Shown piece by piece: positions 40,869-50,603 of a DNA stretch of 64,000 nt (position 1 is its first letter; each line of letters starts with the position of its first letter). Made by a program: the position numbers and the translations under genes. A model generated the notes under the pieces. The model saw only the letters and a list, made by a program, of their open reading frames with translations, was not told the DNA's origin and ran no database searches. This DNA is from Streptomyces broussonetiae (GTDB lineage Bacteria; Actinomycetota; Actinomycetes; Streptomycetales; Streptomycetaceae): assembly GCF_009796285.1 (NCBI RefSeq), contig NZ_CP047020.1, forward strand, positions 8,990,001-9,054,000, given 5' to 3'.

Positions 40869-42031
40869 GGACCGTGGCCGTCGTGGGCGCCTCCCTGGCC
40901 GGACTGTCGGCCGCGCGCTCGTTGCGCAAGCGGGGCTACGACGGCCGGCTTGTCCTCGTCGGCGAGGAACTGCACCGTCCGTACGACAGGCCGCCGTTGT
41001 CCAAGGAGTTCCTGGCCGGGGCCATCGGCGAGGCGGAACTGGCTCTGGAGCGGGACGACGAGGACCTCGAGGCGCAGTGGCTGCTCGGCGCCCGTGCCAT
41101 CGGACTCGACCGCACCGCGCGGGCGATCCGCCTCGCCGACGGCCGGACGGTACGGGCCGACGGCGTGGTCATCGCCACCGGCGCCGCCGCCCGCACCCTG
41201 CCCGGCAGCGAGGGACTGGCCGGAGTCCATGTGCTGCGTACGCTGGACGACGCCCGTGCCCTGCGGGACGAACTGGCCCGGGGCGGCCGGGTGGTGGTGA
41301 TCGGCGGCGGGTTCATCGGCGCCGAGGTCGCCTCCACGGCGTACGCCCTCGGCCTCGACGTCACCGTGGTCGAGGCGGCCCCGACCCCGCTGGCCGGTCC
41401 GCTCGGCCCGGACATGGGCGAGGTCGTCTCCGCCCTGCACACGGACCACGGCGTACGGCTGCTGTGCGGCGTGGGCGTCAAGGGGCTGAGCGGGGAGCAC
41501 CTCGTCGATGCCGTACTGCTGGAGGACGGCCGCACCATTCCCGCCGACACCGTCGTCGTCGGCGTGGGTGCGCGCCCCTGTGTCGACTGGCTCGAGGGAT
41601 CCGGCGTCGCGCTCGACAACGGCGTGAAGTGCGGTGCGGACGGCCGCACGAACGTGCCCGGGGTGGTCGCCGTCGGTGACTGCGCCAACTGGTACGACCC
41701 GCACACCGGAGCCCACCGCAGGGTCGAGCACTGGACCGGCGCGCTGGAACGGCCGGATGCCGCCGTCGCCGCCCTGCTCGCGGGTGATGCCGCCCAGCCG
41801 GGCACGCCCCGGCCCGCGTACTTCTGGTCGGACCAGTACGGAGTGAAGATCCAGTTCGCCGGCCATGCGGCCGGGGCGGACAGCGTCACGGTCGAGGAAG
41901 GCTCGGCCGACGAGCGCAGCTTCCTCGCCGTCTACCGGCGGGCGGGCCGGCCCCTCGCCGTGCTCGGGATGAACCAGCCGCGGTTGTTCACCCGCTGGCG
42001 CAGACAACTCACCGCGGCGGCCGGGTCCTGA
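40865..42031 (+). CDS. FAD-dependent NAD(P)H:ferredoxin reductase
   Basis: The 388-residue protein contains the FAD motif VAVVGASLAGLSAARSLRKRGYDGRLVLVGEE, the NAD(P)H motif VVVIGGGFIGAEVASTAYALG and the FAD end motif VVAVGDCANW, with the C-terminal reductase domain (AYFWSDQYGVKIQFAGHA). It is the oxygenase-coupled type (like BphA4/RubB). It reduces the upstream Rieske ferredoxin, giving a three-component oxygenase together with the gene at 42092. Start GTG 40865. Confidence 0.92.
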   Translation: MRTVAVVGASLAGLSAARSLRKRGYDGRLVLVGEELHRPYDRPPLSKEFLAGAIGEAELALERDDEDLEAQWLLGARAIGLDRTARAIRLADGRTVRADGVVIATGAAARTLPGSEGLAGVHVLRTLDDARALRDELARGGRVVVIGGGFIGAEVASTAYALGLDVTVVEAAPTPLAGPLGPDMGEVVSALHTDHGVRLLCGVGVKGLSGEHLVDAVLLEDGRTIPADTVVVGVGARPCVDWLEGSGVALDNGVKCGADGRTNVPGVVAVGDCANWYDPHTGAHRRVEHWTGALERPDAAVAALLAGDAAQPGTPRPAYFWSDQYGVKIQFAGHAAGADSVTVEEGSADERSFLAVYRRAGRPLAVLGMNQPRLFTRWRRQLTAAAGS

Positions 42032-42091
42032 CTCGTCCATGGATCGACGTACCGACGTATTGACGCCACGACGTTTCCCGAGGAGTGCACC

Positions 42092-43225
42092 GTGACCTCG
42101 ACCAGACTGCCGGACAGCCTGATCCCCACGCTTCCCGGCTCCGCCTACACGGACCCCGGCATCTTCGCCCAGGAGCAGGAGCACATCTTCGAGATGATGT
42201 GGTTCTGTGTCGCGCGCTCGTCCGACCTGGCCACACCCGGGGCCTTCCGGACCGTCGACGTGGGCCGCGAGAGCATCCTCGTCACCCGCGCCCGGGACAC
42301 CTCGATCCGCGCCTACTTCAATGTCTGCCGACACCGTGGGGCCAGGCTCTGCACCGACGAGGCCGGCGAGGTCAGGCGCGCCTTCCAATGCCCGTACCAC
42401 GCCTGGACGTACGACCTGGACGGCAAGCTCGTCGCGGCGCCCAACCTCACCAGGATGCCCGACGTCGGACGCACCGAGTACGGCCTGGTGGGCGTGGCCG
42501 CACGGGAGTGGCTGGGCTATGTCTGGGTGTGTCTGGCGGAGAACCCGCCGTCCTTCGAGAAGGACGTGATCGGGGCCGTCGTCGAGCGGCTGGGCGACGT
42601 GGAGTCGATCGAGCACTACGACATCGCGAACCTCTCGGTGGGCCGGCGGATCGTCTACGACGTGAAGGCCAACTGGAAGCTCATCGTCGAGAACTTCATG
42701 GAGTGCTACCACTGTGCCACGATCCACCCCGAACTGACCGAGGTCCTGCCGGAGTTCGCCGACGGTTACGCGGCGCAGTACTACGTCGGCCACGGTGCGC
42801 AGTTCGGCGCGGAGGTCCGGGGGTTCACCGTCGACGGCTCCGCGGGCCTGGACCGCATACCGGGAGTCTCCGAGGACCAGGACCGCCGGTACTACGCGAT
42901 CACCGTCAAACCGCAGGTCTTCGTCAACCTCGTGCCCGACCACGTCATCTTCCACCGCATGTACCCGATGGCGCACGACCGCACGGTGGTGGAGTGCGAC
43001 TGGCTCTACCTGCCGCACGTCGTGGCGAGCGGCAAGGACGTCCGCCGCTCCGTGGAGCTGTTCGACCGGGTCAACCGCCAGGACTTCGAGGCCTGCGAGC
43101 GCACCCAGCCGGGGATGAGTTCACGGCTGTACGCCAAGGGCGGCGTGCTCGTGCCCAGCGAGCACCACATCGGCGCCTTCCACGCATGGGTGAACGAGCG
43201 ACTCGGTACGCGCCGGCCGGAGTGA
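42092..43225 (+). CDS. Rieske non-heme iron monooxygenase alpha subunit, glycine betaine (GbcA-like) type
   Basis: The 377-residue protein has a Rieske site (Cys79, His81, Cys100, His103 in NVCRHRGARLC and FQCPYHAW) and a mononuclear iron site with Asn201, Glu204, His207 and His212 in ENFMECYHCATIHPEL plus a C-terminal Asp. It resembles the GbcA/carnitine-type demethylases more than ring hydroxylases. Expected reaction: glycine betaine, O2 and reducing power give dimethylglycine and formaldehyde. Context (BetA, BetB, dimethylglycine oxidase, formaldehyde dehydrogenase) makes betaine the likely substrate. The GTG at 42092 follows CGAGGAGTG. No beta subunit is present, normal for this class. 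Confidence 0.86.
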   Translation: MTSTRLPDSLIPTLPGSAYTDPGIFAQEQEHIFEMMWFCVARSSDLATPGAFRTVDVGRESILVTRARDTSIRAYFNVCRHRGARLCTDEAGEVRRAFQCPYHAWTYDLDGKLVAAPNLTRMPDVGRTEYGLVGVAAREWLGYVWVCLAENPPSFEKDVIGAVVERLGDVESIEHYDIANLSVGRRIVYDVKANWKLIVENFMECYHCATIHPELTEVLPEFADGYAAQYYVGHGAQFGAEVRGFTVDGSAGLDRIPGVSEDQDRRYYAITVKPQVFVNLVPDHVIFHRMYPMAHDRTVVECDWLYLPHVVASGKDVRRSVELFDRVNRQDFEACERTQPGMSSRLYAKGGVLVPSEHHIGAFHAWVNERLGTRRPE

Positions 43226-43229
43226 GATG

Positions 43230-43250
43230 AAAAAGGGCCGCCCCTGGCCC
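43230..43250 (-). terminator. Rho-independent terminator of the IclR gene
   Basis: On the minus strand GGGCC and GGCCC form a short stem (loop AGGGGC) followed by TTTTTC. It lies just beyond the IclR stop codon and between the convergent genes, so it may also work for the oxygenase. Confidence 0.6.
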
Positions 43251-43296
43251 GCGTGAGCGGCTGGCGCGAGCCGCGCGGCGGTCGTGCTCTGCGGGC

Positions 43297-44094
43297 TCAG
43301 CCCAGGTATCCCATGCGGTGGCTGATCTCCACCGCGCCCCTGACGAGCACCGGAGCCAGCTCGTGCATCCGCTCCTCGGTGAACCGGTACCCCGGCCCGG
43401 AGGCGCTGATGGACGCGATGACCCGGCCCTCCCGGTCCCGGATAGGCGCGGCCACGGCATGCAGCCCGATCTCCAGCTCTTCCAGCGTCCAGGCGTACCC
43501 GCGCTCGCGGGCCTCGGCGAGGTTCTTCTCGATCTTCGTCTTCGCGGAGATCGTGTGCGGGGTCAGTTTCTTCAGGCCCGCCTCCGCCAGCAGCGCGGCG
43601 CGCTTCTTGGCGGGCAGATGGGCCAGCATGATCTTGCCGCTGGAGGTGGCGTGCAACGGGGTCAGCTGGCCGACCCAGTTGTGCGCGGTGACGGCGGCTT
43701 GGCCGCGCACCTGGTACAGGTTGATCGCGTAGTGCTCCTGCATCACGGCGATGTTGACCGTCTCGCCGATCTCCTCGGCCAGCCGCTCGCACACCGGCCT
43801 GCCCTGCTGGGTGATGTCGATACGCCCCGTGACGGCGCCCGCCAGGCGGACGATCCCGAAGCCGAGCGCGTACTTGCCCCGCTCGCCCGACTGCTCCACG
43901 AGGCCGCGCGCCTCCAGAGCACCGAGCAGCCGGAACGCGGTCGACTTGTGGACGTCGATCTCGGCGGCCACCTCGCTCACGCCCGCCTCGCCGCGCTGGG
44001 CCAGGATCTCGAGGACGCTGATGGCCCGGTCGACGGACTGCACCCCGCCCGACGGTGCCCCGCTGGTTTCGGTATCCGGACTGTAGTTGCTCAT
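43297..44094 (-). CDS. IclR-family regulator of the choline/betaine block
   Basis: The 265-residue protein has a winged helix (SVLEILAQRGEAGVSEVAAEIDVHKSTAFRLLGALEARGLVEQ) and an IclR effector domain (RIDITQQGRPVCERLAEEIGETVNIAV, THATSSGKIMLAHL-like, SISASGPGYRFTEE). The start ATG 44094 lies within an operator-like TTGCT-N5-CGGAA sequence. It is divergent from betA and convergent with the betaine monooxygenase, so it probably controls both. It is closely similar to the IclR at 55988: the helix-turn-helix is the same over about 40 residues. Confidence 0.9.
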   Translation of the reverse strand: MSNYSPDTETSGAPSGGVQSVDRAISVLEILAQRGEAGVSEVAAEIDVHKSTAFRLLGALEARGLVEQSGERGKYALGFGIVRLAGAVTGRIDITQQGRPVCERLAEEIGETVNIAVMQEHYAINLYQVRGQAAVTAHNWVGQLTPLHATSSGKIMLAHLPAKKRAALLAEAGLKKLTPHTISAKTKIEKNLAEARERGYAWTLEELEIGLHAVAAPIRDREGRVIASISASGPGYRFTEERMHELAPVLVRGAVEISHRMGYLG

Positions 44095-44101
44095 AACGGA
44101 A
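44087..44101. promoter_or_regulatory. IclR-type site over the IclR start codon
   Basis: TTGCT-N5-CGGAA, a degenerate version of the TTGCG-N5-CGCAA repeat, followed by ACTATACGC. The same place in the paralogue at 56790 has a better copy. Autoregulation is inferred. Confidence 0.4.
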
Positions 44102-44161
44102 CTATACGCGCAGTAAACAACACTCCTGCAAGTAACGCGGAGGGAGCAGAGATCTTACAAG

Positions 44162-44176
44162 TTGCGTTGTTCGCAA
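44162..44176. promoter_or_regulatory. IclR-type operator TTGCG-N5-CGCAA before betA
   Basis: A perfect repeat (extended by G and C to 6-bp arms) 72 bp before the betA ATG, followed by CATATAGCG that may be the -10 region. Confidence 0.6.
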
Positions 44177-44247
44177 CCTGGTGCATATAGCGATACCCGT
44201 ACTAGCATGCCGCGCGTCATCGACGGCGCGAGCGAAGGCGAGGCTCC

Positions 44248-45918
44248 ATGGCTCCCCTGCACTACGACTTCGTCATCGTCGGGGGCGGATCGGCCGGCAG
44301 CGCACTGGCGAACCGGCTCTCGGCCGACCCCGCAAACCGTGTGCTCGTGCTGGAAGCGGGCCGCTCCGACTACCCCTGGGACGTCTTCATCCACATGCCC
44401 GCGGCACTGACCTATCCCATAGGCAGCCGCTTCTACGACTGGAAGTACGAGTCCGAGCCCGAGCCCCACATGGGCGGCCGGCGCATCTACCACGCCCGGG
44501 GCAAGGTACTCGGCGGCTCCAGCAGCATCAACGGCATGATCTTCCAGCGCGGCAACCCGATGGACTACGAGCGCTGGGCCGCCGACCCCGGCATGGAGAG
44601 CTGGGACTACGCCCACTGTCTGCCCTACTTCCGCCGCATGGAGAACTGCCTGGCGGCCGACCCGGACGACGAGTTCCGCGGTCATGACGGCCCTCTCGTC
44701 CTCGAACGCGGCCCGGCCACGAACCCGCTCTTCAGCGCCTTCCTCGAGGCCACCGCGGAGGCGGGCTACGCCCCCACCGACGACGTCAACGGCTACCGGC
44801 AGGAAGGCTTCGCCAAGTTCGACCGCAACGTCCACCGCGGGCGTCGGCTCTCGGCCTCGAAGGCGTACCTCAAGCCCGCGATGAAGCGGCCGAACCTCAC
44901 CGTGACGACGCGGGCGCTCGTCACCCGGGTGCTCTTCGAGGGCAGGCGGGCGGTCGGTGTCGAGTTCCGACGCGGCCGGGGCGCACCCCAGCAGGTCCGC
45001 GCCGGTGAAGTCATCCTGTGCGGCGGCGCCGTCAACTCGCCGCAGCTGCTCCAGCTCTCCGGCGTCGGCAACGCCGCCGAGTTGTCCGCCCTCGGGGTCG
45101 ACGTCGTCGAGGACCTGCCGGGTGTCGGCGAGAACATGCAGGACCACCTGGAGGTGTACGTCCAGTACGCCTGTAAGCAACCGGTGTCCGTGCAGCCATA
45201 CATGGCGAAGTGGCGGGCTCCGTTCATCGGCCTGCAGTGGCTGTTCGGGAAGGGGCCCGCGGCCACCAACCACTTCGAGGCCGGAGGCTTCGCCCGCAGC
45301 AACGAGGACGTGGACTATCCCAACCTGATGTTCCACTTCCTGCCGGTCGCCGTCCGCTACGACGGCTCCTCGCCCGCCGGTGGCCACGGGTACCAGGTGC
45401 ACGTCGGGCCCATGTACTCCGACGCGACCGGATCGGTGAAGATCAAGAGCCGGGACCCGCGGCACAAGCCCGCCCTGCGCTTCAACTACCTCTCCACCGA
45501 GCAGGACCGCCGCGAGTGGGTCGAGGCGATCCGCGTCGCCCGCAGGATCCTCGGCCGACCCGCCCTCGCCCCCTACAACGGCGGCGAGATCTCGCCCGGA
45601 CCCTCCGTCGAGACCGACGAGGAGATCCTCGCCTGGGTCGCCAGGGAGGGCGAGACCGCCCTGCACCCCTCGTGCACCTGCAAGATGGGAACGGACGAGA
45701 TGGCCGTCGTCGACCCGCTGAGCATGCGGGTGCACGGACTCGACGGGCTGCGCGTGGTGGACGCGTCGGTGATGCCGTACGTCACCAACGGCAACATCTA
45801 CGCCCCGGTGATGATGACCGCCGAGAAGGCGGCCGACCTCATCCTCGGCAACGAGCCGCTGCCGCCCTCCAAGGCGGTGTACTACCGGCACCGCGACGCC
45901 CAGAAGCAGGCCGGGTAG
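44248..45918 (+). CDS. betA: Choline dehydrogenase (GMC flavoprotein)
   Basis: The 556-residue GMC oxidoreductase has the FAD motif DFVIVGGGSAGSALANRLSADP, the GMC signature 1 GKVLGGSSSINGMIFQRGNPMDYERWA, signature 2 GAVNSPQLLQLSGVG, and the C-terminal active-site region LHPSCTCKMG with VVDASVMPYVTNGNIYAPVMMTAEKAADLI, which matches BetA. It oxidises choline to betaine aldehyde at the membrane or in the cytosol. It starts at ATG 44248 and is followed by betB after 114 bp. An IclR-type operator precedes it. Confidence 0.92.
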   Translation: MAPLHYDFVIVGGGSAGSALANRLSADPANRVLVLEAGRSDYPWDVFIHMPAALTYPIGSRFYDWKYESEPEPHMGGRRIYHARGKVLGGSSSINGMIFQRGNPMDYERWAADPGMESWDYAHCLPYFRRMENCLAADPDDEFRGHDGPLVLERGPATNPLFSAFLEATAEAGYAPTDDVNGYRQEGFAKFDRNVHRGRRLSASKAYLKPAMKRPNLTVTTRALVTRVLFEGRRAVGVEFRRGRGAPQQVRAGEVILCGGAVNSPQLLQLSGVGNAAELSALGVDVVEDLPGVGENMQDHLEVYVQYACKQPVSVQPYMAKWRAPFIGLQWLFGKGPAATNHFEAGGFARSNEDVDYPNLMFHFLPVAVRYDGSSPAGGHGYQVHVGPMYSDATGSVKIKSRDPRHKPALRFNYLSTEQDRREWVEAIRVARRILGRPALAPYNGGEISPGPSVETDEEILAWVAREGETALHPSCTCKMGTDEMAVVDPLSMRVHGLDGLRVVDASVMPYVTNGNIYAPVMMTAEKAADLILGNEPLPPSKAVYYRHRDAQKQAG

Positions 45919-45991
45919 CCCTGCCGGGATCGGCCGACCCCTTGACGGGTGTCGGCCCATTCGGCCAGGGTGTTCCACCACAAGCAATGCA

Positions 45992-46006
45992 GTGCACAAT
46001 GCGCAA
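45992..46006. promoter_or_regulatory. Weak IclR-type site before betB
   Basis: GTGCA-N5-CGCAA: the right half is perfect, the left half degenerate. It lies 26 bp before the betB ATG. Confidence 0.3.
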
Positions 46007-46032
46007 CGAATTCTGTTCGAAGGGCGCGGCGC

Positions 46033-47502
46033 ATGGCAGATCTCTATGTGGACGGGCAGTGGTGTGATCCGGTGGCCGGCGGTCACCGGGAGATCCGCTG
46101 TCCCGCGGACGGCACGCTCGTTGCGACGGTCTCGGAGGCCACACGCCCCGACACCGAAGCGGCGATCGCCGCGGCCCGGCGGGCCTTCGACCTCGGCCCC
46201 TGGCCCCGGACCCCCGAGCGTGAGCGCGGCGCACTGCTGCTGCGTACCGCCGACATCCTCGAGCGCGACGCCAAGGAGTTCGCCCGCGCCGAGTCCCTCG
46301 ACACCGGCAAGCGTCTGGTCGAGAGCGAGTACGACATCGCCGACGTCGCTTCCTGCTTCCGCTACTACGGCGGCATCGCCGGCACCAGCGCCGGCCGGGT
46401 GATCGACACCGGCCGCGCCGACGCGCTCAGCCGCGTCACCCACGAGCCCGTCGGGGTCTGCGCACTGATCACCCCCTGGAACTACCCGCTGCTGCAGGCC
46501 TCGTGGAAGGTCGCCCCGGCCCTGCTCGCGGGAAACACCCTCGTCCTCAAGCCCAGCGAGCTGACGCCCTCCACCTCGATCCTGCTGATGAAGGCACTGG
46601 AGGAAGCCGGACTACCCGCGGGCGCCGCCAACCTCGTCCTGGGCGCCGGAGCCGAGGCGGGGGCGCCCCTGGCCGAGCACCCGGCCGTCGACATGGTGTC
46701 GTTCACCGGAGGCCTGGAGACCGGGCGGCACATCATGGCCACCGCCGCGGCGACGGTGAAGAAGGTCGCGTTGGAACTCGGCGGCAAGAATCCCAACGTC
46801 GTCTTCGCCGACGCCGACTTCGCCACCGCTGTCGACTTCGCGCTCACGGCCGTCTTCCTGCACTCCGGGCAGGTCTGCTCGGCCGGCGCCCGCCTGATCG
46901 TCGAGGACTCGTTCCACGACGCCTTCGTGGACGAGGTGGTACGCCGCGCGAAGCACATCCGCCTCGGCGGGCCCTTCGACCCCGGCGCCGAGACCGGCCC
47001 GCTGATCTCCGCGCAGCACCGGGAGAAGGTCGAGGCGTATGTCGCGGCAGGCCTCGCCGAGGGTGCCGTGCTGCGCTGCGGCGGCGCGCGTCCCGGCAAC
47101 CCGGTCCTGGCGAACGGCTTCTACTACCCGCCCACCGTCCTCGACGAGTGCAGGCAGGACATGCGCGTGGTGCACGAGGAGTCCTTCGGCCCCGTGCTCA
47201 CCGTCGAGCGCTTCCACGACGAGGACGACGCCGTGCGCATCGCCAATGACACGGAGTACGGCCTCGCCGGTGCCGTCTGGACGCAGGACGCGGGCAGGGC
47301 CCAGCGGGTCGCCCGCCGGCTGCGCCACGGCACCGTGTGGATCAACGACTACCACCCCTATGTGCCGCAGGCGGAGTGGGGTGGATTCGGGCACTCGGGC
47401 GTGGGCCGTGAACTGGGGCCGACCGGCCTGGACGAATACCGGGAGCCCAAGCACGTCTGGCAGAACATCCAACCCCGGCCGCAGCACTGGTTCCGCGGCT
47501 GA
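46033..47502 (+). CDS. betB: Betaine aldehyde dehydrogenase
   Basis: The 489-residue aldehyde dehydrogenase contains TPWNYPLLQASWKVAPALLAGNTLVLKPSELTP, FTGGLETGRHI, the catalytic Glu of KKVALELGGKNPNVVFADAD, and the catalytic Cys in FLHSGQVCSAGARLIVED. The C-terminal segment VWINDYHPYVPQAEWGGFGHSGVGRELG matches the BetB/glycine betaine group. It oxidises betaine aldehyde with NAD to glycine betaine. It lies downstream of betA and upstream of the ProVWX-type genes by 20 bp. Confidence 0.9.
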   Translation: MADLYVDGQWCDPVAGGHREIRCPADGTLVATVSEATRPDTEAAIAAARRAFDLGPWPRTPERERGALLLRTADILERDAKEFARAESLDTGKRLVESEYDIADVASCFRYYGGIAGTSAGRVIDTGRADALSRVTHEPVGVCALITPWNYPLLQASWKVAPALLAGNTLVLKPSELTPSTSILLMKALEEAGLPAGAANLVLGAGAEAGAPLAEHPAVDMVSFTGGLETGRHIMATAAATVKKVALELGGKNPNVVFADADFATAVDFALTAVFLHSGQVCSAGARLIVEDSFHDAFVDEVVRRAKHIRLGGPFDPGAETGPLISAQHREKVEAYVAAGLAEGAVLRCGGARPGNPVLANGFYYPPTVLDECRQDMRVVHEESFGPVLTVERFHDEDDAVRIANDTEYGLAGAVWTQDAGRAQRVARRLRHGTVWINDYHPYVPQAEWGGFGHSGVGRELGPTGLDEYREPKHVWQNIQPRPQHWFRG

Positions 47503-47522
47503 ACGCCGAAAAGAGGTCGATC

Positions 47523-48614
47523 GTGACCCCAGCACAGACCGAGGTGTCGCGGCGGCGCGACACGTCCCAGGACCCGCAGGAGCGCACCCCGGTCATCTCC
47601 GTGCGCCGGCTGTGGAAGGTGTTCGGGCCGAAGGCCGACGCGGTGCCGGGCTCCACGGAGTTGTGCGGTCTCACCCGCCGCGAGCTGATGGACCGCACCG
47701 GCTGCACCGCCGCCGTACGGGACGTGAGCTTCGAGGTCTCGCCCGGCGAGGTGTTCGTCGTGATGGGCCTGTCCGGCTCCGGCAAGTCCACCCTGGTGCG
47801 ATGTCTGACCCGGCTGATCGAACCGACGGCCGGGGAGGTCGTCTTCGAGGGCGAGGACATCCGGGACGCCGACCCGGGGCGGCTGCGCGAACTGCGGCGC
47901 AGCAAGTTCTCCATGGTCTTCCAGCATTTCGGCCTGCTGCCGCACCGCAAGGTCGTGGACAACGTGGCGTTCGGCCTGGAGATCCGGGGCATGGGCAAGG
48001 CCGAGCGCACCAAGAAGGCCTTGGAGGTCGTCGAACTGGTGGGCCTGGCCGGATACGAGAACGCCTATCCCGACCAGCTCTCCGGCGGTATGCAGCAGCG
48101 CGTCGGACTCGCCCGCGCCCTGGCCGGCGACCCCGACGTCCTCTTCTTCGACGAGCCGTTCTCCGCACTCGACCCGCTGATCCGCCGCGACATGCAGAGC
48201 GAGGTCATCCGCCTGCACCACGAGGTCGGCAAGACCATGGTGTTCATCACCCACGACCTCTCCGAGGCGCTCAAGCTGGGCGACCGCATCCTGATCATGC
48301 GCGACGGCAAGATGGTCCAGTGCGGCACCGGAGACGAACTGGTCGGCGCACCCGCCGACGCCTACGTACGCGACTTCGTCAAGGACGTACCCCGCGGCGA
48401 CGTCCTGACCCTGCGCTGGATCATGCGCCCGGCCGAACCGGAAGACGCCCTCGACGGGCCCGAGTTGGGCCCCGACGTCGTGGTCCGCGAGGCCACCCGG
48501 GCTGTACTGGCCGCCGACAGACCGGTCAAGGTCGTCGAGGGCGGCAAGCTGCTCGGAGTCGTCGGCGACGAGGAGATCCTCTCCGTCGTCGCCGGTCGGG
48601 AAGGCGGTGCGTGA
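47523..48614 (+). CDS. Glycine betaine/choline ABC transporter ATPase (ProV/OpuAA type)
   Basis: The 363-residue protein has Walker A VMGLSGSGKSTLVRCLTRL, the family insert after the start of the domain (GCTAAVRDVSFEVSPGEV), Q-loop VFQHFGLLPHRKV, signature LSGGMQQRVGLARAL, Walker B VLFFDEPFSALDPLIRRDMQ and a C-terminal region with a degenerate CBS pair (VVREATRAVLAADRPVKVVEGGKLLGVVGDEEILS). It powers uptake of betaine or choline. The GTG start follows AAAGAGGTCGATC. Its TGA overlaps the ATG of the permease gene. Confidence 0.92.
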   Translation: MTPAQTEVSRRRDTSQDPQERTPVISVRRLWKVFGPKADAVPGSTELCGLTRRELMDRTGCTAAVRDVSFEVSPGEVFVVMGLSGSGKSTLVRCLTRLIEPTAGEVVFEGEDIRDADPGRLRELRRSKFSMVFQHFGLLPHRKVVDNVAFGLEIRGMGKAERTKKALEVVELVGLAGYENAYPDQLSGGMQQRVGLARALAGDPDVLFFDEPFSALDPLIRRDMQSEVIRLHHEVGKTMVFITHDLSEALKLGDRILIMRDGKMVQCGTGDELVGAPADAYVRDFVKDVPRGDVLTLRWIMRPAEPEDALDGPELGPDVVVREATRAVLAADRPVKVVEGGKLLGVVGDEEILSVVAGREGGA

Positions 48615-50590
48615 TGGCCGTCGCCGCCGACGTGACCACGCCGGTCGCGACCCTGCGCCAGAAGGTCAGCCGCCCCATGGCGGTCGCGGGGATCCTCGTC
48701 CTGTGGCTGGTGCTCTTCGCCGTGCTGCGGGGCCGGCAGACGCTGACCCTCGCGGCTGCCGACCTCACCGGCCTGCACCACTGGCTGAACGACGTCAACG
48801 ACACGATCGGCGCCAACCGCAACTCCAACCCGCTCTTCCTGTACTTCTTCAACGAGATCCGGCTGGCCATCGACCACCTGGTCACCTTCGTGCAGTCCCT
48901 GATCTCGCAGCCCACCGGCAACCGCCCGGTCCCGCAGGTCGGCTGGCTCGGCGTGGTCGGCATCACCGGCTACGTCTCCTGGGCCGTCGGCAACTGGCGG
49001 GTCGCCCTGCTGGCCGTGGCCGGCTTCACCTTCTTCGGGCTGCAGGGGCTGTGGCAGGAGAGCATGGACACCCTGGCGCTGACCCTGTCGGCGGTCCTCG
49101 TGGCGCTGCTCATCGGCATCCCGCTCGGCGTGTGGGCCGGTCTCTCCGACCGGTTCAACCGGATCATGACGCCCTTCCTGGACTTCATGCAGACGATGCC
49201 GACCTTCGTCTATCTCGCCCCGCTGACCCTGATCTTCCTCATCGGCGGGGCCTCCGCCGTGATCACCACGGTGATCTACGCGGCACCGCCCGCCATCCGC
49301 ATCACCGCACACGCCATCCGGTCGGTGCCCGAGACCACCGTCGAGGCGGCGGACTCGCTCGGCACGACACGAACGCAGCAACTACTGAAAGTGCTGCTGC
49401 CGTTGTCGAAGCGCACCGTGGTCATGGGCGTCAACCAGACCATCATGGCCGCCCTCGCCATGGTGACCATCGCCGCCCTGATCGACGCGCCCGGCCTCGG
49501 CAAGACCGTCGTCCAGGCCCTGCAGTCCCTCGATGTCGGCACCGCCTTCAACGCCGGCCTCGCCATCGTCGTCATGGCCATCGTGCTCGACCGGGTCACC
49601 ACGGCGGCGGCCGGGCGCGCCGACGCGGCCCGCCGCGCCGGCGGCCGGCTCCTGAAGTGGCGCCGGCCGCTGCTGGTGGCCGGCGGGATCACGGCGGCCG
49701 TCCTGGTCTACCTGTCCCACACCTACGTCTGGGCGGCCGAGTTCCCCGGCAACGGCAGCACCGGCAGTCACATCGCGAGCGCGGCCGACACCGCGACCAC
49801 CTGGCTGCAGGACCACCTCTCCGGCCTGACCAACGCCATCCGGGACGCCCTGACCAACGGCCTGCTCAATCCTTTCCAGACGTTGCTCACCGAGTCCCCG
49901 TGGTGGCTCGTCGGCGTCACCCTGGTCGCGCTCGGCGCGGTGCTCGGCGGCCGGTGGGCTGCGGTGACGGCCGCCGTGTGCGTCGGGCTGCTGGTCGGTA
50001 CGGGCGTGTGGTCGGACAGCATGACCACCCTCGCCTCGACCGCTGTGGCCACGGTGCTGGTGATGCTGCTCGGTGTCGTCTTCGGGGTGTGGATGGGACG
50101 CAGCCCGCTCGTGGACCGGCTGGTGCGGCCCACCCTGGACGCCGCGCAGGTCATGCCGCCCTTCGTGTATCTCGTGCCGTTCCTGGCGCTGTTCGGTGCC
50201 ACCCGGTTCACCGCGATCGTCGCGGCCGTCGTCTACGCGGCACCCGTCGCGATCAAGATCATCGCGGACGGTGTGCGGAACGTGCCCGAGTCCACCGTGG
50301 AGGCGGCCACCTCGGCCGGATGCAACACCTGGCAGATCGTCACCAAGGTCCAGCTGCCGATGACACGCAGCGCCCTGACCCTCGCGACCAACCAGGGCCT
50401 GATCTACGTGCTGTCGATGGTGGTGGTGGGCGGCCTGGTAGGGGCCGGAGCACTCGGCTACGACGTGGTGGCCGGGTTCTCGCAGGGAGAGCTGTACGGC
50501 AAGGGGCTGGCGGCGGGGCTCGCCATCGTACTGCTCGGAGTCATGTTCGACCGGATCACTCAGGCTGCGGCGCGACGCACCAGGGCATAA
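48614..50590 (+). CDS. Fused double ABC permease for glycine betaine/choline
   Basis: The 658-residue membrane protein has two ProW-type modules. Module 1 (about 130-330) holds QTMPTFVYLAPLTLIFLIGGASAVITTVIYAAPPAIRIT and the EAA loop RSVPETTVEAADSLGTTRTQQLLKVLLPLS. Module 2 (about 450-650) holds QVMPPFVYLVPFLALFGATRFTAIVAAVVYAAPVAIKI and RNVPESTVEAATSAGCNTWQIVTKVQLPMT. The two halves are clear internal repeats joined by TM helices, so one chain forms the whole pore. It lies between the ATPase and the binding protein in one operon. Confidence 0.92.
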   Translation: MAVAADVTTPVATLRQKVSRPMAVAGILVLWLVLFAVLRGRQTLTLAAADLTGLHHWLNDVNDTIGANRNSNPLFLYFFNEIRLAIDHLVTFVQSLISQPTGNRPVPQVGWLGVVGITGYVSWAVGNWRVALLAVAGFTFFGLQGLWQESMDTLALTLSAVLVALLIGIPLGVWAGLSDRFNRIMTPFLDFMQTMPTFVYLAPLTLIFLIGGASAVITTVIYAAPPAIRITAHAIRSVPETTVEAADSLGTTRTQQLLKVLLPLSKRTVVMGVNQTIMAALAMVTIAALIDAPGLGKTVVQALQSLDVGTAFNAGLAIVVMAIVLDRVTTAAAGRADAARRAGGRLLKWRRPLLVAGGITAAVLVYLSHTYVWAAEFPGNGSTGSHIASAADTATTWLQDHLSGLTNAIRDALTNGLLNPFQTLLTESPWWLVGVTLVALGAVLGGRWAAVTAAVCVGLLVGTGVWSDSMTTLASTAVATVLVMLLGVVFGVWMGRSPLVDRLVRPTLDAAQVMPPFVYLVPFLALFGATRFTAIVAAVVYAAPVAIKIIADGVRNVPESTVEAATSAGCNTWQIVTKVQLPMTRSALTLATNQGLIYVLSMVVVGGLVGAGALGYDVVAGFSQGELYGKGLAAGLAIVLLGVMFDRITQAAARRTRA

Positions 50591-50603
50591 GGAGCACGAC
50601 ACC